Origin: Helichrysum umbraculigerum
Lineage: Eukaryota > Streptophyta > Magnoliopsida > Asterales > Asteraceae
Assembly (NCBI GenBank): GCA_949592205.1
Contig: CATIUR010000011.1
Span: 2,046,001-2,110,000, forward strand
Reading direction: 5' to 3'
DNA: 64,000 nucleotides
Under the pieces are notes generated by a model. That model had not been told where the DNA came from. It saw only the letters and a list, made by a program, of their open reading frames with translations, and searched no databases. The position numbers and the translations under genes were made by a program. Positions 33,951 to 44,660 of this stretch are shown piece by piece (positions within the stretch are counted from its first letter, which is position 1; every line of letters begins with the position of its first letter).

Positions 33951-36231
33951 TGTAACACCCCCGAATTTACGGTTTGCGGAAGCATACATTGGGTGTTACT
34001 AATCAATATACAAGCACAAGATTAATAGTAAACGACCTCTAAATGAGACGTTTGTAAAATAGTTACATTTCATAATTTGAATCGTTTGAAAACATATAGT
34101 TTTCTTTACAAAAGTATGTAAGCCTAGAGTCCGCGTATGTGGCGGGAGATTCTATTACATAACCATAGTTACAAAAGATAATGCCAAATAATCTCCGTTA
34201 AATGCAGTTTGGAAATCATGCGACTCTAGCTAGTAATCCTGGAGTGATCCTACTCCGTAAGTGTACCTGAGATACAAAGCTAAAGAGTGTCAACCAAAAA
34301 GGTTGGTGAATCTTACAGGTTTAGTAATAAGTAGGTGTTATGAACCACAAGTATGTACCCGTATTGCTATCAAGCAAAGTAAGTAATTCAGTAAATCAGT
34401 ACAGTGCCATGAGCTCATAAGTTGAAGCTTAACCGTGTAGTGTGAATATATCACGTACCCCCGTGAGTGCTATCCGCACACTCATATGTAACAAATACTA
34501 ATATGTCTATTTCTACGTGTAAATCAGTACGTGATGGCGCTACCACCCCAGACAGGGATTGTCAGTCCCAAATGGATCCATCTATTAGTAATCGCGCTTA
34601 AGTCCATAACTAACAACTTACGATTAGGAGGCTTTCAGTGGATAAAAGTAACTCATGCGTTTGTTTGTAATCAATAATGTTTTCAGTTCAGTACATTGTG
34701 TTCATACGTAAAACAGTTGCTAAGTATCTCACCCCAAAGTATAAAACAGTAAAAGTGGGGCTGTAAGACTCACCTGAGTCGAGCAGTGGTAAATAGCAAG
34801 TAGTAGTAAATCAAGTAGGTTCTCCGAACCCGTAACCTTCTAGTGCCTAAACACGTAAGGTTAAGTAAGTAGATGTCTCGCAAGACCATCTAGGCTAGTT
34901 GTTCATACAACCCGTTGTGTTTAAATGTTGGTTTGTTCGCGTTCGTATCAAAGTATACGGCCCGTTGGTGATTTGTTATAATTCAAGTTTATCATTCAAT
35001 ACGCAAATTAAAGTAATTGTAATAGGAAAGTATGTTTTATTATGATTGTTAGGTCGTATCCTATAAGGATTTGAGGTTGTAAAAGTTCGACACTTAGTGA
35101 AAATGTGAGTTTTCAAGGTTCTGGTTTGTGCGACGTAGCATGCGACGTTGCAAGCGACGTAAGGTGCGACGTAGGCAGGTACGTCGCATGATGCGATCTT
35201 CGCAAATCAATGCGACGTAGGGGGCGACGTTGCTAATGCGACGTTGGTTCGGGTTGCGACGTTAAAGTCTACGTCGCTACGTGCGACGTCCGCAAGTTAA
35301 TGCGACGTAATAGGCTACGTCGCTAGTGCGACGTTGAGGTTTTTGTGCGACGTAGGTCGCGACGTCGCAGAGGCCCCTGGCCAGGTGCGACGTAGCGGTC
35401 TGTTGGCCGGAAAATGTGCCGAAAACGAGTTTTCCGGTTTCCGTTCGGTCCAAATCTTTTACCCAACCCTTATATGAACATATTAAGCCTATTTAAACCA
35501 TAATCTAGTAAAAATGATCAAAAACGAGAGATGTCGGGATTTGTCGGAAACTTACAAATTGTCGGATTGAAAATCCGAAAAGATAGGATGATAGATCGTC
35601 GCGAGGTGAACGTTTTCTTCTAAAGGGATGAGATGATCCGAGCTCGTTTTGTGGTGTTATTTGGTGATTTAGTGGATATTTTGGGGTGGTGGTGGTGATT
35701 AGAAAGAAAAGAAAGAGAGAGAAAAGAGAATAGAGAGTGAGGTGAGAATGAGAGGAGGAGAAGAAAGGTGGGGGTTTTTACCTCCACTTTTCGGTCCCCG
35801 TTCCCCGTGCGGTGTTCGTTTGCTCCGTCGTTTAACGTTAAGTAATTAATTTACATTTGAAATGGTAGGTTTTAAATACAAATAATTACGCGACATTTTT
35901 ATTTAAATATCTTACAATTAAGTTTGAATACTTTTGTTTTTAAATCGTGTAAACTTTGATCGAGCGATACGAGATAATTACTAATTATTATAAGATAGCG
36001 TTTCGGTCATAATTGCGTTATTTTAGTTTATAAACATTTGTTCACCAACGTCCGTGTTAATCGAATAGAATTTCATTCTATTTTAGTTGCGTACGATTTA
36101 AGCCAAATCGCAAAGTTGTATATATTTACCAACATATAATCCGATACATAAATTAGCCTAACACAGAACTAATTACATGTATTTACAAAGAATTAGGCAC
36201 TAATCCTAGTCCTAATTTGCCGGTTGTTACA
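33951..36231 (-). repeat. 5' LTR of element B, 2281 bp
   Basis: Nearly identical to 26119-28399. It holds the promoter of the only apparently intact gypsy element in the window. The hairpin (35768-35787), AAACGAACACCGCACGG box, TC-rich tract and GCGACGT cluster occupy the same relative positions. Confidence 0.95.
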
Positions 36232-36236
36232 TTTAG

Positions 36237-37487
36237 AGGTGTGTAGCACAAGTTATGGTCAAAACATTGAGAGAAAAGTTTCTGACTTTGTAGGACAGAT
36301 TGTCTATGTCATTTCACAAAATATATTAAAAATAGTAAACCAATTCAGAAAAATATGAGGTTTGCGGAGTTGGAAAGCTTACTTTCTGAAATTGATTTTT
36401 GACTATAAAAACGTCCAATTTCATTAATAAATGACTGACTTATGATAGTGTGATTTTCGTATAAGAATCTGACCAGGAAGAAAAATGGCATTTTTATGAA
36501 CTTCTTGTTATAAGAAATGGTTTTTAAGTATGGTTTTTAACATAACATGGTTGAGTGAACTTAAATACATGTAAATAAGAGTATTATGAGTTGATAATAT
36601 CCTTACAATGATGATTTTGAAGAAGTATGGACAGATTATAAATGGGGAGTTCTTGGAGCTTCTTTTTCTTGCAAGATCTTGAAAAATGGTGATGGCTTTT
36701 GGTGGTGGCTTGTGGTGGTTGTAGGATGGTGTAATGGTGGTTCTAAGGCTGAGGAAAACTCTGAGATTCTTGAGAGAGATAGAGTGTTGAGGAGTGGAGA
36801 GAAGGATGAAAGTGATAAATGATTTGAACCTTGCATGTAGGTGGAGTAAGATGGAGGAGGGAAATGAAATGATGGATTTGCATGTAATATGTGTGGTTGA
36901 AAAGGGAGGTGGCACATGGGGGCAAGGGAGGCCGACCATGGGGCCCACAAATGGTCAAAATCAGTTTAATTTTTGTCTATTAAGTTTAGGTTACGTATTG
37001 TGTTCGTTTACCCGTTATTTTTGTTAAAACGTTAAATCGCCTAACGTTATTTTGAGTCGTTTAAATCAACGATATGTTTTGGATTATTTTTCATTGAAGT
37101 ATTATCAAAATACTTTAAATTAAGTTGTCAAATTAATTATTGATATTCGTTTGGTTGCCGAATTCCATTAGCGCGTTTTTACCATGTTTGTTACGTTTTA
37201 AACAAAACGTCTAGGTTTTTCGTACATTATTATATAAAAAATAATAATATATGATAAATAACTTCTAAAAATAGATTTAAGTTATTTATAGAAATGTTTT
37301 CACCAACGTTGTATATTTTGGCGGACTTCGTCTGGTTGTTTTGCTCAATTATAGATAAACACATAATCACGTAAGTGTATATTCAAATATACATGTAATT
37401 ACAACTATTTAGCCTAATACAAACTAAATACAAGTAATTAGGGTTCTGGTTAGGTTTAACAGTTGACCTAAGTTGACGGGTGTTACA
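36237..37487 (-). repeat. Element C LTR 3, second part (U3 side)
   Basis: Continues LTR 3 after element B and ends at the sense 5' terminus TGTAACACCCGTC (plus-strand GACGGGTGTTACA at 37475-37487). It is followed by the AATAC target duplication and the rest of element A's LTR. It contains the C purine-rich tract (36770-36800) and the TTCACCAACGTT box near 37302. Confidence 0.9.
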
Positions 37488-39556
37488 AATACTTCATTAG
37501 AAATATCGAGAAATTATTCATGCTTAAAAACATGTAATTAAACGTTTTAAATAATGACTTAACACTTAAACAATCGGGAAAACGAACACCGCACGGAGCA
37601 CGGGGACGGAGACTGAAAAATGGGAGGCTTAACCTCCCACCTCTTCTTTCCTTTTTCATTTATCACCTCCACATCTCTCTCTCTTCTCTTTTCTCTTTCA
37701 TTTTTCTCTCTAATCACCACCACCACCGTCCACCTTAAATCACTTAAAAACACCATCAAACGCCACCGAATCGCAAAGCCCTTTTAGGAAAAACGACCAC
37801 CACGCAACGATCTACATTTCCATCTTTTCGGTTTCTTCTCGCGCGAACTTGTAAGTTTCTGACAAAATCCCGAAACCTCTCGATTCTTAGTAATTTCACT
37901 TGTTTGTTGTTTATAATAACTTGTAATGTCCATATAAGGGTTGGGTAAAAGAATCGGACCAAACCGTGGCCGGAAAACTCATTTTTGGCTCAAAATCCGT
38001 CAAAACAGTTCGAAGTGTCGCAAAGACGACCAGTATAGCGTCACTTCATGCGTCACTTAAGTGACGCACTGAGTGTCGCTAAAAACCCTAATTTTGCCTA
38101 AGTGTCGCTAAAAGCCCTCTTTTCCCGTCACTACCTAAGTGACGCATTTTCAATATCCGTCACTACTAGCGTCACTTGTCTAAGTGACTTCTATGATCGA
38201 AATCTAATTTTATACGACACTCCTGCCCGACACTACTCTAGTGACGCCTAGAACCTTAAACCGACACTTGTTACCGTCACTGCCTAAGTGTCGCCACCTC
38301 ATGCGTCACTTCCCTAAGTGACGCCGTAAACTCATATTTCGCAATTTTATGCGACACTCCCTAAGTGTCGCCTAGACCCTTAAGTGTCGCTATAAGTGAC
38401 GCATAAAATAGAAGGTTTCAAACAATTTTTACCCTAAGTGTCAAACTTATACAACCTCAAACACTTATACGATACGACTTTTTAAACATAATGGAACATA
38501 CCTTTCAAGTGTAACACTTCGAAATCAATATGATAACATCAAGATCATTATTACAACTAATCACCAATGGGCCGTACACGTTTTCAAACACTTAAACACA
38601 TCAACCAAATCGTAGTAATTTGGTCATTCTAGTTGAACGAACAACTACAAGGGTGATCTTTTGAGATACCCAATCATGTTTATAACCATCGAGTGTCATG
38701 GACACCCTCAGGTAACGAGTCTTCGGACAACCTCTAATCGGCTAATCAACTCACGTTTATTGATTAAACGCTTCAAGACTCATGTGTGTCTCATAGCCCC
38801 TCTTTTTACTGCTTTTCACTCAGGGGTGTGATACATTGCTTGTTTTTAACATGTGAACGCAAGTACAACTTTTACATATACTACATGAGCTATACACAAC
38901 TAATCATTTCAAAGACCTCCGTCAGCATAGTTTGGTAATACGTTTGTAGCGTGAATATTAGTATATGGTACCATATAGGATTGACCATCCTCGTTCGGGT
39001 TAGCAAACAATAACCGGGTAAACGGAAGTACTAATATTTGGGAAGACGAGTGTTGATTAGGCACTCGTGGAGGCAAAAACGCTCAGGTAGATCCTGACCC
39101 TCGAGTTAAGCTCAGACTATGCGCTCATGGCTGTATACATATACATTTTTATTTGCTGGATGCAAATCAGTACTTAAATCTTGATGTTTGTACAATATTA
39201 TTTGATACTCAAACCTGTGAGCTCACCAGCTTTAGCTGACCCATTTTAGCATGTATCGCAAGTACTTTGCAGTAGATTGGACTGCCCTCAGGATTATTAT
39301 AGCTCGAGTCAGCATGCAGATATTAGAGATTTTCTTGCATTAGTATATTTTGTACAAGTACTCATGTACTAAAATCTCTCATTTAATCGAACCCGAGCTA
39401 TGTATTAGTTGTAAATGTTGTAAACATTTTAACATATATATATTTGGTTAAAAACGATGCATATAGAGTCGTTTGCTATATATCTTTGTGCTGTGATTAT
39501 TGATTAGTAACACCCAAAGTATGCTTCCGCTAAACAGTAAATTTGGGGGTGTTACA
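37488..39556 (+). repeat. 3' LTR of element A, second part
   Basis: Resumes element A's LTR after array C; total LTR length is about 2436 bp. In order: AAACGAACACCGCACGG box (37580-37596), hairpin TGGGAGGCTTAACCTCCCA (37621-37639), TC-rich leader (37640-37710), a cluster of GTGACGC/GTGTCGC words (38014-38410), and the end TTTGGGGGTGTTACA. The word cluster and end sequence resemble solo LTR E, so A and E are the same or sister families. Confidence 0.9.
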
Positions 39557-40760
39557 ATTACTAGGTGGTTTATCACTTTCTTTAGTCATTTTTCCAAATA
39601 AACAACAATTTTAACACAACCAATTAACAACTATTAATCAAACAATCACACAATGAAAACTACTTCTAACACAGATCAATCAACCAAATGAATCAAATAA
39701 ACCAAAAAATAAACAAATAAAACCCTAAAAGGTTAGCCTAAGCAGGGATCCGTACAAGTGGTCTCTCAAAAGGATTCCACTCTAGGTCTTACTTAGGGAC
39801 CTCTCTTCTACAAGAGAAAATCGTTAGTAAACGTAAATAATCAAGTAATCACAGTTTATTCAAGTAATCAAGCAAGCACAAAATTATGCAAATATGAGAG
39901 GGAGTATAGAACGTTCTCACAGAGTACTCCGTGCAAGCTTAATAGAAAAAGAAGATTAACAGCGGAAGACTTGATATAAACTCTGGAACAGCCAAGAGTT
40001 ACACCAGATGAAGAATAGAAGAAGAAGAGAAATAAACCTCCAACAATCTTCAGAAATACAACTTTAACCAAAATAGAACCCAGTAATAACCAACAGAACC
40101 CAGTCGAAGCTTAATCAAACCAAAATAAATGATCCGAAGAGATTTCCCAAAATCGAAACCCTAATTTTGAAATCAGGAATCAACCGAAGAAACAACTAAA
40201 CCCTAGAGCCGTAGCTCTGATACCATGAACAAATATGTAATCAACCAAGAACACACAGATCAAATACAACTTCTCTTTTGTTCAATAAATCAAACACGAA
40301 CAGAACCGGCTACATTGCCAAAAACAAGATAAAAGACTTGATCTCACATACAAATAAAACACTCAATGAATCATACACCTATAGGTGTAGATCATACACT
40401 CAAACTAAACAAAATCAAAGTATCAAGATGATACAATGAAATAAGCATACGTATGAACCAGAGAGAGAGTAATATGGGATTGCTTTTTCAAAATTTTGTA
40501 TTAACCAACAAAATGAGAAATAAAAGAGTTTATATACTGAACCCCTAAAACGAACTTTACACACTGCACCCTTGAACTTCTATTCTTTATATTTCAGCAA
40601 CATCCTTTATCTTTATGCAGCAACCAACTTTTCTTTATTTAACTTGAACCACCAAAAAATATAACCTACACAAATATAACAAGTTAAGTAATAATATTTA
40701 TTTAAACAAAATAATTAGATTGATACTTTTAATACGTAGCCACTTATCAGCGATGGCTTT
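39557..40760 (-). mobile_element. Remnant of a copia-like element: leader, PBS and LTR start
   Basis: The plus strand carries GCTCTGATACCA (40214-40225), an initiator tRNA-Met PBS in minus orientation, directly followed by TGAACAAATATG, a plausible LTR edge. The LTR may run to about 40750 (ends near ACTTATCA). No coding sequence and no second LTR are visible, so only a fragment remains. Confidence 0.4.
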
Positions 40761-40824
40761 GAAACATGTTCCACTTGTAAATGGCCATTTAACTATAATA
40801 CAATCCAAGGAATTAAAACAGCTA

Positions 40825-41120
40825 CTCCCTCCGTCCCAATTTAATTGTCCCCGGACAAGACTACACGTAGTTTAAGATAAACACAATAATTATTACTTTT
40901 TTTTTTGGGTAAAGACAATAATTATTACTTACTTTTTGCACAATGACATTCTTACCCTAACCAATTAATTTGAACTTCCTCTCACTTTAGTAATTTAATT
41001 TTTAAATTAGGGACAATATCGTAAAAAGAATCATGTTACCTTTCTATATTTGGTAATGGATAATTAATTTGGGACATCCCAAAATGGAAATAATGGACTA
41101 TTAAACCGGGACTGAGGGAG
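40825..41120. mobile_element. Stowaway-like MITE, 296 bp
   Basis: Terminal inverted repeats CTCCCTCCGTCCC (left) and the complement of GGGACTGAGGGAG (right), one mismatch, flanked by TA on both sides (40823-40824, 41121-41122). TIR sequence, TA target, size and AT-rich core fit Tc1/mariner-type Stowaway MITEs. No ORF. Confidence 0.85.
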
Positions 41121-41122
41121 TA

Positions 41123-42872
41123 TTATATAAGCTATTGTATAAAGAATTTTCCTTTTATTAAAGCATCATAATATCACAAGCCATGATAATTGCCAAACAC
41201 ATGAAGCCATGGCAAATAACAGTTTAAACCAGTTACCAAAAAAAAAAAAAGCATGCACTCAACACATTAAGTTTACGATGTTTCCTGAATCAGTTCCAAC
41301 AACACTCTTCTACTACTACTTATAAAATGTTTCCCATGTTGAAACTTACACTTCTTAAAAATAAATAAATGCCTAATATACCCCTATACACTTTTTGGTA
41401 ATTGCCTTTTCAATTTACGCTTGATTGTTCTCTATCTTAAGAAAAATACCAAATAGACCTACGTAAATTTAGGCCATTAATTCATTCCCAAAATAATTAA
41501 TTTGCACCTACCCATTTTCAAATGTGCAAAGTTTATATTGCACCCTTACTTTATAAAATCGACTAATTTCAATTATATAAGGAGCATAATAATTCAAATT
41601 AAACTAGCACTGTGCTACAATGCAACGGGTTATTACTTAAGGTTTTGCCACGTTAGCAAAACCCTATTACTTATGTGTTGATGTTCAGTTAGGTTTTTTT
41701 GTTTGATTCAGGTTAAAAGTTCGCATTTAAAAACTTTGAAAATCGAGCATCAAGATAATATGATTAGACAAAACAATAACTGTGAGATTAAGATTAATTA
41801 ACTTGTAGAGTTTAAATTAAAATAGATAGAATTGTATGATTCGAAATAATAATAATAATATAGATTTATTTAATTTATTTATTTTTTTTTCAAATAGTTA
41901 AAAATTTGAATTAATGATCGATGTTTGACTTTTTTAAAAATTTAATTTCGAGGGTAAATAAATAATAGCCATTGTTAAGTACAAAAGTTAAGACAAATGG
42001 GAAGATGTTTTTTATGTAATTGTAGATACATCTTGCTTTTCAAAAATTAATTTATCATGTTATAAAACTTGCAACATGAATCATAATGGGCTCACAAATA
42101 TTTGTAGAGATGAATGGTAAGACGACAATCAAACTTTAGTGTTGCATGAGCAACGAGCATATCTTTAAACAAAAATTATTATCCGCCGCATTGCACGGGT
42201 ACTATACTATCTTATTAAAGTATATTGGTAAAATACATGAGACTAAAAAAAAAAATACAAATAGGCAAAATATCCCATTGGAACATTTTATCGAACACCT
42301 AATGGGCATATACATCTATCAAACAAAATCACTTATCATCTTTAAACATAAGCAGTAATACATGCTTTAATGGATCATCTGTTAGACATTTTATAAAATT
42401 TATGCCCACTAAGTGTGCATTCAAATTGCAAATATCATCGATCGAGGTTTTCAAACAGAAAGATCAATTAAAATTCATCCATTTAACAAAAAATGTATAG
42501 TCGTATAATAGATAATGTTATATTCATATACTTACAAATTTGTTCATCCTTATCATAATCAGAATCGCCATTATTGTTTCATCGCTACATTTTCACCCCA
42601 CTGATCCTGTGAACAACCGATTATCCCTAAATTACATATTAATTTCATCAAACACCAGTAAATCAAGCCATCAAAGATAGGAAGTTACTAACCTTGATTA
42701 AGCGAGAGTCGGGTGAAAATGTAAAAATGAAAAATGAAGCCAGGAACATCGATGAATTCAAAATGGATATGAGGAAAATGAAACGATCCTGTAGAATATT
42801 AATAGATAGAAGAAAATCACAGAACCATAAATAGCATGATAAATTAAATAGATGTGGAGAATGAAAGAAAAA
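41123..42872. other. AT-rich intergenic DNA with two Helitron-like ends
   Basis: I see no gene here. At 41603-41630 the minus strand shows a GC-rich imperfect hairpin ending CTAGT. At 42183-42212 the plus strand shows CCGCCGCATTGCACGGG followed by TACTATACTAT. Both resemble 3' ends of non-autonomous Helitrons in opposite orientation; both are degenerate. Confidence 0.35.
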
Positions 42873-44202
42873 TGTAACACCCCCAAGTTTACTGTTTAGC
42901 GGAAGCATACTTTGGGTGTTACTAATCGATAATCAAAGCACAAAGATATATAGTAAACGACTTTATATGCATCATTTTAACAAAATATATTGATGTTTAA
43001 TTGTTTACAACATTTATAGCCAATACATAGCTCGTGTTCGATTAATTGAGAGATTTCAGTACTTGTACAAAATATACTAATGCAATAAAATATCTAATGT
43101 CTGCATGCTGACTCGAGCTATAGTAATCCTGATGGCAGTCCAACCTACTGCTGGGTACCTGTGATACATGCTAAAATGGGTCAGCTAAAGCTGGTGAGCT
43201 CACAGGTTTGAATATCAAATAATATTGTATGAACTGCAAGATTTAAGTATTGATTTGCATCCAGCAAATGATAATGATAATGTATACAGCCATGAGCACA
43301 TAGTCTCAGCTTAACTCGAGGGTCGGTTCCACCTTTAAGGAATTCCGAGCGAGGTGCCTCCACGAGTGCCTAATCTACACTCGTCTGAACAATTATTAGT
43401 ACGTCCATTTACCCAGTTAGTGCTTGCTAACCCGGACCAGGAGGGTCAATCCTATATGGTACCATATACTAATAATCACGCTACAACATATTACCAAACT
43501 ATGCTGATGGAGGGCTTTGAAATGATTAGTGGGAAAACAACTCATGTAGTATATTGAAAAGTTTGTACTTGCGTTCACATGTTAAAAATGAGCAATGGAT
43601 CACACCCCTCAGTAAAAATGATAAAAGAGGGGCCATGAGACTCACCTGAGACTTGAAGCGTTTAAATCAGTAAACGTGAGTTGATTAGCCGAGTAATGAA
43701 GTCCGAAGACTTGTAACCTGAGGGTGTCCACGACACGCGATGGTTATAAACGTGAGTAGGTATCTATCAAGACTACCTTGTAGTTGTCCGTCCAACTTGA
43801 ATGTCCAAATTACTACGATTTGGTTGATGTGTTTAAGTATTTGAAAACGTGTACGGTCCATTGGTGATTAGTTGTAATAATAATCTTAACATTATCGTTT
43901 TGATTTCGAATAGTTATACTTAAAAAGTATTTATAAAATTTAGATGACGGGGATCCGGGGGCAGCACCCTGGTAAGTGGGGTTCCAGGGGTGGCAACCCC
44001 TGGCGGGGTCCAAGGGGCTGGCCCCTGGTTGGGGTCGAGATGCCAAGTCAGCTCAAAAATTTTTTATTTCTACTAAATTGCTTTGGTGAAAAACTCATCT
44101 GGACTTGAATTTGGGTGAAATCAAGTGATAAAATTTTAGGTCTCGACACTATGTAAATTTATGTGTTTTCTTGGTTCTGTTTCATGCGACACTTATAGCG
44201 TC
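42873..44202 (-). repeat. Solo LTR E, first part
   Basis: Sense 3' part of the LTR, ending at F's target duplication GCGTC (44198-44202). It contains a GC-rich hairpin-forming block (43945-44035) that I do not see at the matching place in element A's LTR. Confidence 0.85.
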
Positions 44203-44647
44203 TGATAGTCCCGTACTCGTGGGATCTGATCGGATCGTTTAACTAATTGTAAGCGCGGAAATCAAACAATCAATAACAAACGTTTTCTATAAGCTTTTGT
44301 ATATATTCACAATTGAATCATAAAGCTTTACAATCACCAAACACAGACTTTCGTTTCTCTCCTCTCTATTCTCTCAAATTCGGCTCTCTCTCTCTAATCA
44401 CAAGTCCAACACGCTAACCCTAAAACTAACTTATAACTCGCTATTTATATCGACCCTATTGGGCCCTGCGACGTTAGGCCCAACGTCGCAGGCCCAGCCC
44501 ATTACGACATAGCCAATGTCGCATCTCTATGTATGTTCTATATAATTACTTTTCGTTTACACACTGAACACTATACATATGCAGACTAATTGACTTTAAC
44601 AATTACAATAGTTTGACCAACTGACTGACACACAAAATGCACCAACA
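44203..44647 (-). repeat. 3' LTR of element F, 445 bp
   Basis: Plus-strand start TGATAGTCCCG, end GCACCAACA. It carries an inverted pair of TGCGACGTT and AACGTCGCA at 44467-44495, the same word as the cluster in F's own leader. Confidence 0.9.
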
Positions 44648-44660
44648 AACTCCCCCTTGT

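Larger units (their letters stand above)
26119..36231 (-). mobile_element. Gypsy element B, apparently intact autonomous chromovirus-type retrotransposon
   Basis: Complete structure: LTRs of equal length (2281 bp) at 26119-28399 and 33951-36231, target duplication TTTAG (26114-26118, 36232-36236), PBS 33935-33947, polypurine tract near 28400-28410 and one uninterrupted Gag-Pol frame. By eye I count about ten mismatches between the LTRs (roughly 99.5% identity), so the insertion is recent. It sits inside LTR 3 of array C, whose sequence resumes at 36237 (AGGTGTGTAGCAC), as in the uninterrupted LTR 2. Confidence 0.95.
13579..37487 (-). mobile_element. Tandem array of gag-only gypsy element C (LTR-int-LTR-int-LTR)
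   Basis: Three LTRs (13579-15968, 18357-21626, 24100-26118 continuing at 36237-37487) alternate with two gag-only internal regions (15969-18356 and 21627-24099). The whole block is flanked by the 5-base duplication AATAC (13574-13578 and 37488-37492), so it descends from one insertion that was later duplicated internally, most simply by unequal recombination between LTRs. No protease, RT, RNase H or integrase is present: C is a non-autonomous, TR-GAG-like element. Element B interrupts the third LTR. Confidence 0.9.
8640..39556 (+). mobile_element. Gypsy element A (chromovirus type), 5'-truncated, hosts nested elements C and B
   Basis: The internal region is 8640-13206 and the 3' LTR is in two parts, 13207-13578 and 37488-39556, separated by element C. 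Only about 60 bases of leader before gag resemble element B's leader (TTCATTTCTTTTATTGAAGA just before the ATG); the PBS and 5' LTR are absent, so the element is 5'-truncated or was cut by a deletion near 8620-8650. The polypurine tract (13192-13206) and the LTR start TGTAACACC are intact. Coding damage and the nested insertions mark it as the oldest layer of this nest. Confidence 0.85.

Noticed and set aside
37559..37962. Antisense ORFs over the TC-rich leader of element A's LTR
   Set aside because: Glu/Arg/Lys runs are the complement of the CT-rich tract; no conserved domain and the wrong strand for the element.
42146..42358. 70-codon plus-strand ORF in the intergenic DNA
   Set aside because: Short, Lys/Ile-rich, no motif; expected by chance in AT-rich sequence.
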